Part shown: piece after piece, positions 1-8,332 of the stretch | Numbering within the stretch: position 1 is the first letter of the stretch | Layout of the letters: every line of letters begins with the position of its first letter | Assembly (NCBI GenBank): GCA_030429585.1 | Contig: JAUIEU010000001.1 | Coordinates: 1,049,994 to 1,113,993, forward strand | DNA from: a bacterium | GTDB taxonomy: Bacteria > Cyanobacteriota > Vampirovibrionia > Vampirovibrionales > Vampirovibrionaceae | Direction: 5' to 3' | Length of the DNA stretch: 64,000 nucleotides | Notes under the pieces: model-generated | What the model saw: the letters and a program-made list of their open reading frames with translations, nothing else | What the model was told of the DNA's origin: nothing | Database searches by the model: none | Translations under genes and position numbers: made by a program

Positions 1-1380
1 ACCCATGACACCGCCGCACCCGAGCATACCAACGATGCCCCTGACACTAAGCCACCCACAGAGGAGGCAAAGGCCGAAAAACCCGCAGAACCCCCTGCTG
101 TAGCCAAACAAAACAGCGCCTTTGAGGCCATTAAACTAAACGTGCATCGTAAGCTGATTGAAGAGCTTGATATGACACGCCTGCTGGCCCTGAATTCGGA
201 AGACACCCAAAAACAAGTTCGCCTAGCCTTAGAGCAATTGCTCGATATGGAAGATGCCTTGTTAAGCCGAGGCGACAAAGACCAGCTAATAGAAGAACTA
301 TACAACGAAATATTAGGCCTAGGCCCGCTAGAAACATTGCTAAGCGATGACACCGTTAGCGATATTTTGATTAACGGCCCGCAACAAGTGTACGTGGAAA
401 AAAGCGGTAAGCTTGTCCTAAGCCCCGTGGTATTTAAAGATGACAAACACCTGCTGCAAATTATCGATAGAATTGTGGCCGCCGTTGGGCGCCGTGTGGA
501 TGAAAGCCAACCCTTGTGCGATGCCCGCCTCCTTGATGGGTCACGATTTAACTGTGTTATCCCACCGCTAGCTTTGGATGGCGCCTTAGTTTCTATTCGT
601 AAATTTTCGTCGGATCCGCTGCAAATTGAAGACCTGGTACGCTTTGGCACCATGACCCAAGAGTGCGCCAACTTGCTCCACGGGTTTGTAGAAGCGCGAC
701 TCAACATTATTATTTCTGGCAGTACCGGTTCGGGTAAAACCACCATGCTGAATATTCTCAGCAGCTTTATCCCCGATGACGAACGGATTGTTACTATCGA
801 AGATGCTGCCGAACTACAATTGCGCAAACCCCACCTGGCACGGATGGAAACTCGGCCCCCTAACATTGAAGGCAAGGGCGAAATAACCATGCGCGACCTA
901 TTTAAAAACGCCCTGCGTATGCGGCCAGAACGCGTAGTGGTTGGGGAATGCCGTGGTGGTGAATCCTTAGACATGTTGCAAGCCATGAACACCGGCCACG
1001 ATGGATCCTTAACCACACTACACGCCAACAACCCGCGCGATGCGCTACGACGACTAGAAACCATGGTGATGATGGCCGGTTACGACTTGCCTGCTCGAGC
1101 CATTCGAGAGCAAACCGCCTCTGCCGTACACGTCATCATCCAGGTATCTCGCTTAAGTGATGGTTCTCGCCGAGTAATGAACGTGACAGAAGTGGTGGGC
1201 ATGGAAGGCGATGTTATCCTCTTGCAAGATATTTTTAAATTTCAGCAAAAAGGCTTAGATGAAAACAAAAAAGTAATTGGCGAGTTTATGCACACCGGCA
1301 TTCGCCCCAAATTTTTAGATGCCATGATTGCCCACGGTGTAGAGATTGACGAAAACATGTTTAAGGGCAACTTTGGCTAA
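1..1380 (+). CDS. cpaF: Tad pilus assembly ATPase CpaF/TadA (5' end outside window)
   Basis: Secretion-type ATPase that powers assembly of Tad (Flp) pili at the inner membrane. The frame is open from base 1. A Pro/Glu/Ala-rich linker (about 1-115) runs into the conserved helix that begins AFEAIKLNVHRKL, so the GTG at 142 is internal and the true start lies upstream of the window. Counting from that GTG, the Walker A motif GSTGSGKTT is at residues 193-201. The Walker B/Asp-box region VVVGECRGGE is near 265, followed by the His-box segment GHDGSLTTLHANNPRDA. tadB and tadC follow in the same direction, which separates this CpaF subfamily from PilB or VirB11. Confidence 0.95.
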   Translation, partial: THDTAAPEHTNDAPDTKPPTEEAKAEKPAEPPAVAKQNSAFEAIKLNVHRKLIEELDMTRLLALNSEDTQKQVRLALEQLLDMEDALLSRGDKDQLIEELYNEILGLGPLETLLSDDTVSDILINGPQQVYVEKSGKLVLSPVVFKDDKHLLQIIDRIVAAVGRRVDESQPLCDARLLDGSRFNCVIPPLALDGALVSIRKFSSDPLQIEDLVRFGTMTQECANLLHGFVEARLNIIISGSTGSGKTTMLNILSSFIPDDERIVTIEDAAELQLRKPHLARMETRPPNIEGKGEITMRDLFKNALRMRPERVVVGECRGGESLDMLQAMNTGHDGSLTTLHANNPRDALRRLETMVMMAGYDLPARAIREQTASAVHVIIQVSRLSDGSRRVMNVTEVVGMEGDVILLQDIFKFQQKGLDENKKVIGEFMHTGIRPKFLDAMIAHGVEIDENMFKGNFG

Positions 1381-1452
1381 ACAGCAAAGCACCTTTTTAA
1401 ACGCTTAAGAGAGCAACCCACCCACATTATTGAGAGAGCATTAGCACCCCCC

Positions 1453-2406
1453 ATGGATACCTTTACCTTACTCATCCTCTGCGCAGGGGCCACCACCTTT
1501 TTTCTGGCGGTCGGCATCTACCAAAGCTTTTTTGCCAAGCGCGTTAAAGTAAGAGACCGTTTTGAGCAACAGACGGAAGACCCCACCGAAGCCCGGCGGC
1601 GAAAAATACAAGAAACCCACAACGACAATATTTTAAAACAGCGCAAGGGCAAGGCCAGTAATAAATCAATGGCCATGGAAGTAAAGCTAGAACGCGCCAA
1701 TATGATGATTCAACCTGGCGAGTTCAGCATGATATGTATGGTTTGTGCCGTTATCACTGGGTTATTAACGTGGGCCTTTAGCCAAAATATTATTTTTGGT
1801 GTGATTGCCTTATTCCTCGGGTTTCAATTTCCGCATTGGTACATGGGCATAAAAACCCACTTTCGCATGGCAAAGGCAGAAGAACAATTTAGCGATGTGC
1901 TAGATAGTATGGTGAGCTGCCTAAAAACAGGCCTTGGGTTTAGTCAATCCGTAAACACAGTAACCGAAAATTTTGGCGACCCTTGGGGCACGGAATTTGG
2001 CAAGGTAAGTGTGGAAACCAGCATGGGCCTAACCCAAAAAGAGGTATTGAATAACCTTTACACACGGCTGCCCAACCCAGATGTGGAAATGTTCGTCACC
2101 GCCATGCAAATTTACAGCGAAACCGGCGGCAATTTGGTGGAACTACTTGGCAACCTAAGCGTAACCATTCGTACCCGCTACAAATTGCTTCGCAAGGTCA
2201 GCACTTTATCGGCACAGGGCAAGCTTTCTGCCATGATTATTATTTTGGTGCCTTTTGTTATTGCAGGCATTATGTCGTTAGCCATGCCAGAGGCTTGCCT
2301 AGAGTTTGTCACCAACCCCATCGGCATTATTATTATTGTATTAGCTAGTATTTGGATGGCCATGGGCATCTTCGTACTCTTTAAAATTGTACAGATTCAG
2401 GTATAG
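1453..2406 (+). CDS. tadB: Tad pilus inner-membrane platform protein TadB
   Basis: A GspF-domain membrane protein of 317 residues that forms half of the Tad pilus platform on which the CpaF ATPase acts. It has an N-terminal membrane segment (about 4-24), a paired hydrophobic region near 90-125, a cytoplasmic GspF helical domain around 135-250, and two C-terminal membrane segments. Family pattern: the single T2SSF domain with CpaF upstream and TadC downstream is the standard tad gene order. It starts 72 bases after cpaF and ends 15 bases before tadC, so one transcript is likely. Confidence 0.93.
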   Translation: MDTFTLLILCAGATTFFLAVGIYQSFFAKRVKVRDRFEQQTEDPTEARRRKIQETHNDNILKQRKGKASNKSMAMEVKLERANMMIQPGEFSMICMVCAVITGLLTWAFSQNIIFGVIALFLGFQFPHWYMGIKTHFRMAKAEEQFSDVLDSMVSCLKTGLGFSQSVNTVTENFGDPWGTEFGKVSVETSMGLTQKEVLNNLYTRLPNPDVEMFVTAMQIYSETGGNLVELLGNLSVTIRTRYKLLRKVSTLSAQGKLSAMIIILVPFVIAGIMSLAMPEACLEFVTNPIGIIIIVLASIWMAMGIFVLFKIVQIQV

Positions 2407-2421
2407 GGAGGAACACACAGC

Positions 2422-3399
2422 ATGGAATTTTCTCCCGTATGGATGATTGGCATTGCCAGCTTTATTGGGTTTTACCTGGTAATTCAGTTGGTTTCTTCTA
2501 AGCAAGAATCTAAAAAAATATTAGAGCAACGCTTAGAATCCATGACGCCATTGGACCAAAAAAAGAACGAACTGTACAAGCAAATGACCCTGCAAGGCAG
2601 TTTTACCGACCGCGTTATTATGCCTGCCGCCTTAAAACTCTCGGAAACCTTTAAAAACTTTATCCCCATGGGCAAGGATTCCTGGGCAGCTAAAAAACTA
2701 ATCCACGCCGGGTATACCCACCCCAAGTACCTTAAAATGTATTACGGCATCCAGCTGCTGTGCATGCTGTCCTTCCCTGCTATTGCCGTTTTTTACGGGG
2801 TATTATTGCTTAGGCTGCCGGTTGGTTTACCCGTTCTATTTTTAATTTTAGCGGCCGGGTTCGGCGGATTTTACATCCCTCTTCTCGTCCTCTCTACCAA
2901 GGCCCAAAAACGGCAAGCGTCTATTCAGCGTAGCCTACCCGATTTTTTAGAGCTGTTGGTAATTTGTGTAGAAAGCGGCCTAGGCCTAGATGTGGCCATA
3001 CAGAAAATTGTGCAATGCCAAAAAGAAAGCGAAGACACCAAACCCCTACGCGAAGAATGGACCCGCTACCTAAGCGATGTAGAGTTTGGCAACCCACGCC
3101 GCGAAGCCCTCATGGGGATATCGACTCGATCGGGGAACGAAGACTTAAAAGTGTTAATCAGCGCCCTACTGCTGGCCTACGAAATGGGTTCTAGCGTTGG
3201 CCACACACTGCGGGTACAGTGCGATACCTTACGAAACAAACGCATGCAACGCGCTGAAGAAACTGCCCAAAAGGTGCCGGTAAAAATGGTACCGCCTATT
3301 TATGTATTTTTATTTCCGGCGATTTTTGTGGCAATTTTTGGCCCACTCGGCATGGTCGTCATCAAAAACATTTCTTCTATTATGGGTGGCCCATCTTAA
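2422..3399 (+). CDS. tadC: Tad pilus inner-membrane platform protein TadC
   Basis: Second GspF-type platform subunit of the Tad secretion system, 325 residues. It has an N-terminal membrane helix, two membrane helices near 105-150, a cytoplasmic T2SSF domain (about 165-285, with the segment PDFLELLVICVESGLGLD typical of TadC), and a C-terminal hydrophobic hairpin. A good ribosome site (GGGAGGA) lies about 9 bases before the ATG. The gene ends 18 bases before the convergent pilC stop. No pilin or prepilin peptidase gene is seen here, so the rest of the tad locus must lie elsewhere, probably partly upstream. Confidence 0.92.
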   Translation: MEFSPVWMIGIASFIGFYLVIQLVSSKQESKKILEQRLESMTPLDQKKNELYKQMTLQGSFTDRVIMPAALKLSETFKNFIPMGKDSWAAKKLIHAGYTHPKYLKMYYGIQLLCMLSFPAIAVFYGVLLLRLPVGLPVLFLILAAGFGGFYIPLLVLSTKAQKRQASIQRSLPDFLELLVICVESGLGLDVAIQKIVQCQKESEDTKPLREEWTRYLSDVEFGNPRREALMGISTRSGNEDLKVLISALLLAYEMGSSVGHTLRVQCDTLRNKRMQRAEETAQKVPVKMVPPIYVFLFPAIFVAIFGPLGMVVIKNISSIMGGPS

Positions 3400-3417
3400 G
3401 AAATATGTCGAGACGCG

Positions 3418-4650
3418 CTATCCGAATTGCTGGCTCATCTGGAAGATAGGCAAGTATAGGCCAAGCAGTACAAAGGTTAGCACAGCACCAATAATTAACG
3501 TCAGGGCGGGCTGAATCATTTCCGTCATCGCCTTGATGGATTCGTCTACTTCTCGGTTTAGCTGGGCAGACGCCTTTTTTAGCATATGCTCTAGGTTACC
3601 AGTCTCTTCGCCAATGCTAATCATTTTAATCACCATGGGCGGGAAGGCCTTCGTCTCTTCTAACGGTTTAGACAAGCTGGCACCTGCTAAAATTTTATCT
3701 TTAACAAACTTCAGGTGCTCGTTTAACACCTCGTTGTCCACCGTCTCTGCCGCCACAGAAATGGCATCGGTAAGAGGCACACCTGAGGACTGCAAGGTGC
3801 CCAACGTTAAGATAAACGAGCTAGTACACGATTTAAGCACCACCGTACCAATAACCGGTATACTCAACAGCCATTGGTCTACCACCGCCTTGCCCGTTTC
3901 AGACTGGCGGAATACATTAAACCAAAAAGCCAAAGCACCTAACGCAATAAGGCCAGCCCACCAATAACCAATAAGAAAATCGCTGATAGCAATAAGGATA
4001 ATGGTTGGCAACGGCATGGCATTACCCGCACCAGAGAAGATAGGCTCAAACTGGGGTACCAAAAACACCACCACGCCCATGGTAACCAACGATACCACCA
4101 ATGCCGTAATAATAGGCATTAACATGGCCCCACGAATTTTCGTATCAATCTCCATCTGGGCATCAATCAATTCTGCTAGGCGTTTGGTAATCCCAGACAG
4201 TTGGCCGCTGGTTTCGCCGGCACGAATAAGGTTTAGGTATAAGGTATCAAAAATTTCGGGGAACTGGCGCATGGCATTACTAAAGGAATCACCAGCAATA
4301 ACATCCTCGCGGATTTTTTTAACCGCACTAGACATTACCTTATTCTCCGACTGGGATTCCATCATGTATAGGCCATCGACCAGGGGCACACCTGAATCTA
4401 GCAAGGTGTGAACTTGTTCCGTAAAAATCAGTTTGTCCTTGGTACTTGGCAAGGTAAACATGCTTAGCAATGGAACCGTTTTAAACACCTTCCCCATGGT
4501 CATTTCTTCACGAAACTCAATAACCTCGGTAGGGATATGGCCTAAATTACGAATCAATTCCTTCGCATGGCGTTGATCCATCGCGTCAATTTTTCCCTCA
4601 ATACTGCTATGAGAGTTGGAATCAATGGCGTTGTATACATAAATAGGCAT
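3418..4650 (-). CDS. pilC: Type IV pilus / type II secretion inner-membrane protein PilC (GspF)
   Basis: A 410-residue polytopic platform protein that links the PilB ATPase to pilus assembly. It has the two tandem GspF domains of the family: one at about 67-190, containing FTEQVHTLLDSGVPLV, and one at about 270-395, containing SSFILTLGTLQSSGVPLTDA. Membrane segments lie near 175-200, 220-240 and 378-400. The length matches full PilC (about 400). It follows pilB on the same strand after about 80 bases. The two-domain architecture separates it from TadB/TadC on the opposite strand, so two different pilus or secretion systems are back to back here. Confidence 0.93.
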   Translation of the reverse strand: MPIYVYNAIDSNSHSSIEGKIDAMDQRHAKELIRNLGHIPTEVIEFREEMTMGKVFKTVPLLSMFTLPSTKDKLIFTEQVHTLLDSGVPLVDGLYMMESQSENKVMSSAVKKIREDVIAGDSFSNAMRQFPEIFDTLYLNLIRAGETSGQLSGITKRLAELIDAQMEIDTKIRGAMLMPIITALVVSLVTMGVVVFLVPQFEPIFSGAGNAMPLPTIILIAISDFLIGYWWAGLIALGALAFWFNVFRQSETGKAVVDQWLLSIPVIGTVVLKSCTSSFILTLGTLQSSGVPLTDAISVAAETVDNEVLNEHLKFVKDKILAGASLSKPLEETKAFPPMVIKMISIGEETGNLEHMLKKASAQLNREVDESIKAMTEMIQPALTLIIGAVLTFVLLGLYLPIFQMSQQFG

Positions 4651-4730
4651 AATACGGTTCTCTTTATCAGTCTCTATCGGACAAAAGGCTTAGCGGGTTT
4701 AATAGTTAGAGTAAGAATAAAAAGACTAGG

Positions 4731-6842
4731 CTAGCCTTCCCAATCCACCCCAAGGATACGGTTTACTTCTTCAACAGTGGTTTTTCCTTCTAGTATTTTT
4801 CGTTTAGCAGACATGGCTAAGGTAGACATACCTTGTTTTACCGCCATATCCTGAATTTCAAATGTGGGGGCATTTTTTTCTACAAGCTCTTGAATTTCTC
4901 GCGAAATTTTCATAATTTCATACACGGCAGTTCGGCCACTATACCCCGTGTTATTGCACTTTTGGCATCCAGCGCCCTGGTACAAAGTCAAAGGTTCGTC
5001 AGGCGAATATTCCAGCGCTACACGGTCCTCAGCGGTCGGTGCAATTTCTGTTTTGCACCCGTTGCAAATAGTACGCACCAAGCGTTGCGCCAATATGCCA
5101 ACCACCGCAGAACTTACCATATAGTTAGGGGCACCCATTTCTAAAAGTCGGTTAACGGTTTTAGCAGCACTATTGGTGTGTAGGGTACTAAATACCAAGT
5201 GACCCGTTAATGCAGCATGAATACCCGCTTCTAAGGTTTCTTCATCCCGAATTTCCCCTACCAAAATAACGTCAGGATCTTGCCGTAACAAGGCCCGAAG
5301 TGTGGAGGCAAAGGTTACCCCAGCCTTAGGGTTCATGGGGGTTTGGTTAATGCCCGCCAAGGGGTATTCTATAGGGTCTTCTACGGTAGAGATATTAATT
5401 TCAGGGCTATTAATTTCTCGCAAGCAGGCATATAAGGTAGTGGTTTTACCAGAACCCGTTGGGCCCGTAACCAATACAATACCATTGGGGGCCTTAACCA
5501 TACGGGTTAAGGTATCCAACTCGTACTCTGTTAGGCCAAGTTGGGCCGTACCCCCCGTCATCACATTACCGCGCAAAATCCGAATACAGATTTTTTCGCC
5601 AAATTGCACAGGAATACTACTGACCCGCATATCCACTTCTTGCGAACCAATTTTAACCCGCATACGGCCATCTTGCGGCTTTCGGCGTTCGGCAATATCC
5701 ATACCAGAAGATACCTTAATACGAGACACAATAGCCGCCGCATTGTTTTTAGGGATGCTTCTAATCTCTTTAAGAATACCGTCAATCCGGTACCGAATTA
5801 GCAACTGGGCATTTTGTGGCTCCACATGGATATCGCTGGCTCCTTGTTCAATGGCATTCATCAACAAGGAATTAACCAACATGACAACAGGCGCATCATC
5901 CACATCTACGTCAGCATCCAAATCTTCTACATTAGGGGCATAAAGCTCACTAATGCCTGTATTGCCAGAATTAGCGTGGTTTTCCTGTAGTTTTTTTAAC
6001 GCCTCATCGCCAGAAATAGCCTGCCGAAAACGCGTATCAATAAATTCCAAAATTTCGGTATGGGTAGATACCTTGGGTACCGCACGGTAACCAGTAATTA
6101 AGGCAATCTCATCCAGCACAGCCATTTTATCGGGCCGTGCCATGGTTACTTCAATGCGCTTTAATTCCTTATGAACGCAAATAGGCAGCACTAAGTGCTG
6201 CTTAATAAAGTCTTCTGGCAGTACCGTCAATACCTCATCCGGGATGGAGATATTGGCTAGGCTTAAGTAATCCAAGTGGTGCAAGGTGGCCAGGCACTTG
6301 CCCAACTCTTCCTCCGTTAGTATGCCCATCCTAACCAGGGTGGTACCCAACGGGCGTTTAGACGCCTTAGACTGCGAGAGGGCCTTTTTAAGCTGATCTT
6401 CCGTTAGGCGGCCTTCTTGTATCAACAATTCGCCTAGGCGCAACACACCTTTGCTACTGGCTTTCTTCTGAACAAGAACCGCATTATCATCCGCCCGAGA
6501 AGCGGCTTTAGGGGCCTCTGGGACTTTGGATGGCGTTGTAGCCACCATGGGGGTTTCGCCAGGTGTATACCCCATGCCAAATCCCGCTGCCATTGGGTTG
6601 GCAGTTGGCGGTGCATTCGCAGGGCCATTATTAAATGGGGCCCGAAAGGCAGATGGTTTAGGGGGTTGCTTTGCGGACATGGCGTCCAGGTGTTTCCTCA
6701 GTGTTTCCTCGCGCAAACGATTGCTTGTAACAGTGTTACTATGATGGCAATCTGCACAATCTAGCCCAGCTAAATTGCGCCTTATTCGGGTTATCGTCCG
6801 TTCAGTGGATTTCTTGAACATTGGCAGGCCTGTTTGTAACAT
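4731..6842 (-). CDS. pilB: Type IV pilus assembly ATPase PilB (GspE)
   Basis: Hexameric extension ATPase of type IV pili or type II secretion, 703 residues. After a low-complexity N-terminus comes an MshEN/GspE N-terminal domain (about 135-200, LRLGELLIQEGRLTEDQL), then a GspE catalytic domain with Walker A GPTGSGKTTTLYA, Walker B ILVGEIRDEET and the His-box TGHLVFSTLHTN. Four cysteines in two CxxC pairs (CNGC and CQKC) form the zinc site typical of PilB. The start is uncertain: ATGs also exist at about residues 8 and 55, and the first 55 residues, including a CADCHH string, may not be translated. The 5' end abuts divergent prmC. Confidence 0.93.
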   Translation of the reverse strand: MLQTGLPMFKKSTERTITRIRRNLAGLDCADCHHSNTVTSNRLREETLRKHLDAMSAKQPPKPSAFRAPFNNGPANAPPTANPMAAGFGMGYTPGETPMVATTPSKVPEAPKAASRADDNAVLVQKKASSKGVLRLGELLIQEGRLTEDQLKKALSQSKASKRPLGTTLVRMGILTEEELGKCLATLHHLDYLSLANISIPDEVLTVLPEDFIKQHLVLPICVHKELKRIEVTMARPDKMAVLDEIALITGYRAVPKVSTHTEILEFIDTRFRQAISGDEALKKLQENHANSGNTGISELYAPNVEDLDADVDVDDAPVVMLVNSLLMNAIEQGASDIHVEPQNAQLLIRYRIDGILKEIRSIPKNNAAAIVSRIKVSSGMDIAERRKPQDGRMRVKIGSQEVDMRVSSIPVQFGEKICIRILRGNVMTGGTAQLGLTEYELDTLTRMVKAPNGIVLVTGPTGSGKTTTLYACLREINSPEINISTVEDPIEYPLAGINQTPMNPKAGVTFASTLRALLRQDPDVILVGEIRDEETLEAGIHAALTGHLVFSTLHTNSAAKTVNRLLEMGAPNYMVSSAVVGILAQRLVRTICNGCKTEIAPTAEDRVALEYSPDEPLTLYQGAGCQKCNNTGYSGRTAVYEIMKISREIQELVEKNAPTFEIQDMAVKQGMSTLAMSAKRKILEGKTTVEEVNRILGVDWEG

Positions 6843-6855
6843 CTACACTATTTAT

Positions 6856-7767
6856 ATGACTCTCCCCACCCCACCTAGCCTTACCCAAGCTCAGCGCCAT
6901 TGTTCCTTAGCCCTTAAACACCAAGGCTACCCCCCCGAACAATGCCAGGCAGAAGCACGGTTACTCCTCACCCATATCACAGGGCAATCCACAGCCTATT
7001 TATTAGCCCACCCAGAAGCCCCCCTGACCCCTGCCCAATGGCAAACCCTACAAGATCTTCTTCAGCAACGCTGCCAGCACCATACCCCTTTGCAGTACTT
7101 GCTTGGGCATACCTATTTTTACGGGCGCCCTTTTACGTGTAGCCCTGCTGCTCTTATCCCTCGCCCAGAAACAGAATACATCATCACCCTAGCCCTACCC
7201 CTGATTAACACACTAGCGGCATCCACATCGCCTGCCCGCGTGTTAGATATTGGCACCGGCACAGGCTGCATTGCCACCACACTAGCGTTAGAAACATCCT
7301 CCACTGCTGCTATCCATGTATCCGCCATGGATATTTCGCCAGAGGCCATTACGCTAGCCCAACACAATGCACACACCCATCAGGCGTCCGTTCAGTTTAA
7401 AATCTGCAACCTATTAACGGCGCCCACGCCAACGCAACCCTATCATCTTATTGTCTCTAACCCTCCTTATATTAATACGGTGGAATACGACGCCCTCCCA
7501 CCGCACATCCATAATCACGAGCCTAAGCAAGCCCTCCATGCGGAAGAAAACGGCTTGTTATTTTACAACTGGTTTGCCAAAAACCTACTTCAATGGCTTG
7601 TGCCCGGCGGGTGGTTTATTGGCGAATTTGGCACCGACCAAACCAAAGCTATTACAACACTGTTCAGCCAACACGGTTGGCAACAAGTTACCACCCATGC
7701 GGATTATGCTGGCCTGCCACGCATGGTAGTCGCGCAAACCCCAAGCAACAAAGCCCCTAAGCCATGA
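6856..7767 (+). CDS. prmC: Release factor glutamine methyltransferase PrmC (HemK)
   Basis: Methylates the glutamine of the GGQ motif in release factors RF1 and RF2 using S-adenosylmethionine. The SAM-binding motif LDIGTGTGCIA is near residue 130 and the catalytic NPPY motif near residue 202. The N-terminal helical domain has the family LLxHxxGxS pattern (LLLTHITGQSTAYLL). I chose the ATG at 6856 because it gives the usual N-terminus. A longer in-frame extension to 6775 would overlap pilB on the other strand. The stop overlaps the yraN start (ATGA), so the two genes are translationally coupled. Confidence 0.94.
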   Translation: MTLPTPPSLTQAQRHCSLALKHQGYPPEQCQAEARLLLTHITGQSTAYLLAHPEAPLTPAQWQTLQDLLQQRCQHHTPLQYLLGHTYFYGRPFTCSPAALIPRPETEYIITLALPLINTLAASTSPARVLDIGTGTGCIATTLALETSSTAAIHVSAMDISPEAITLAQHNAHTHQASVQFKICNLLTAPTPTQPYHLIVSNPPYINTVEYDALPPHIHNHEPKQALHAEENGLLFYNWFAKNLLQWLVPGGWFIGEFGTDQTKAITTLFSQHGWQQVTTHADYAGLPRMVVAQTPSNKAPKP

Positions 7768-8135
7768 CCCACGATACCAAACAACTGGGCAACACAGGTG
7801 AGCAGTTAGCCACCGACTATTTACAACAACAGGGCTACCATATTATAGCCACCAATTGGCGCGCTGGCCGCTTAGGCGAAATAGATATTATTGCCCAGCA
7901 CCAACACACTGTTGTGTTTGTAGAGGTAAAAAGCCGCCGTGGAAAAGACGCCTTGGAAAAAGCCCTCGCCGCCATTACCCCACACAAGCAACAACAACTG
8001 TTTAATATTGCCGAGCATTACTTAGCAGAAAACCCTTCCCCCCAAGGGCATACCAGCCGTGTGGATGTGATTGCCATTGATATGAGCGCCACCCCACCGC
8101 GCATCCACCATGTTGAAAACGCCATTACCACGTAG
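7764..8135 (+). CDS. yraN: YraN family (UPF0102) endonuclease-like protein
   Basis: A 123-residue protein of the YraN family, which has a restriction-endonuclease-like fold and unknown cellular role. The core signature is intact: GEQLATDYLQQQGY, then the acidic GEIDIIA and VFVEVKSRRG motifs, which supply the D-ExK-type metal site. It overlaps prmC by four bases. It is the last housekeeping gene before the phage-like cassette. Confident by family, but the molecular function is not established. Confidence 0.9.
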   Translation: MTHDTKQLGNTGEQLATDYLQQQGYHIIATNWRAGRLGEIDIIAQHQHTVVFVEVKSRRGKDALEKALAAITPHKQQQLFNIAEHYLAENPSPQGHTSRVDVIAIDMSATPPRIHHVENAITT

Positions 8136-8138
8136 TTG

Positions 8139-8214
8139 ACACCCGATAGCCTGACTATAACCTACGCGAATAAAGACAAACGGCAGCCAACTGGCAAAAA
8201 AATACACCCGATAG
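8139..8214 (+). repeat. 11-bp direct repeat upstream of the portal operon
   Basis: ACACCCGATAG occurs at 8139-8149 and again at 8204-8214, 65 bases apart, in the 197-base gap between yraN and the portal gene. Both copies are followed within a few bases by GAC. The repeats are exact and lie upstream of the 8237-8265 element, so they could be binding sites for a regulator of the cassette. That role is inference. No copy was found before the second cassette at 57.7 kb. Confidence 0.45.
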
Positions 8215-8231
8215 ACGACACCTTTTTACCT

Positions 8232-8265
8232 GATTTCCGGCGAATCGTAAATATCCTTCGCTATG
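8232..8265 (+). promoter_or_regulatory. Shared cassette-control element, copy A
   Basis: Bases 8237-8265 match 57680-57708 at 26 of 29 positions. The core is GTAAATATC, then C or T, then TTCGCTATG. The left part forms a dyad with arms GATT and AATC (8232-8246); the equivalent dyad in the other copy has arms GATGCC and GGCATC. The element ends 67 bases before the portal ATG. No copy was noticed elsewhere in the window. A role as operator or promoter for both phage-like cassettes is inferred. I could not fit it to a known sigma-factor consensus. Confidence 0.7.
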
Positions 8266-8332
8266 GAAAGCGACACACAAACCCCATAATAGCCATGTAT
8301 CCCACCCCTTAGTTACAAAGGTTCTGGCTACT

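Noticed and set aside
6690-6842. CADCHH as a heme-binding CxxCH site near the PilB N-terminus
   Set aside because: The stretch lies before alternative starts and is not exported, so a c-type heme there is implausible.
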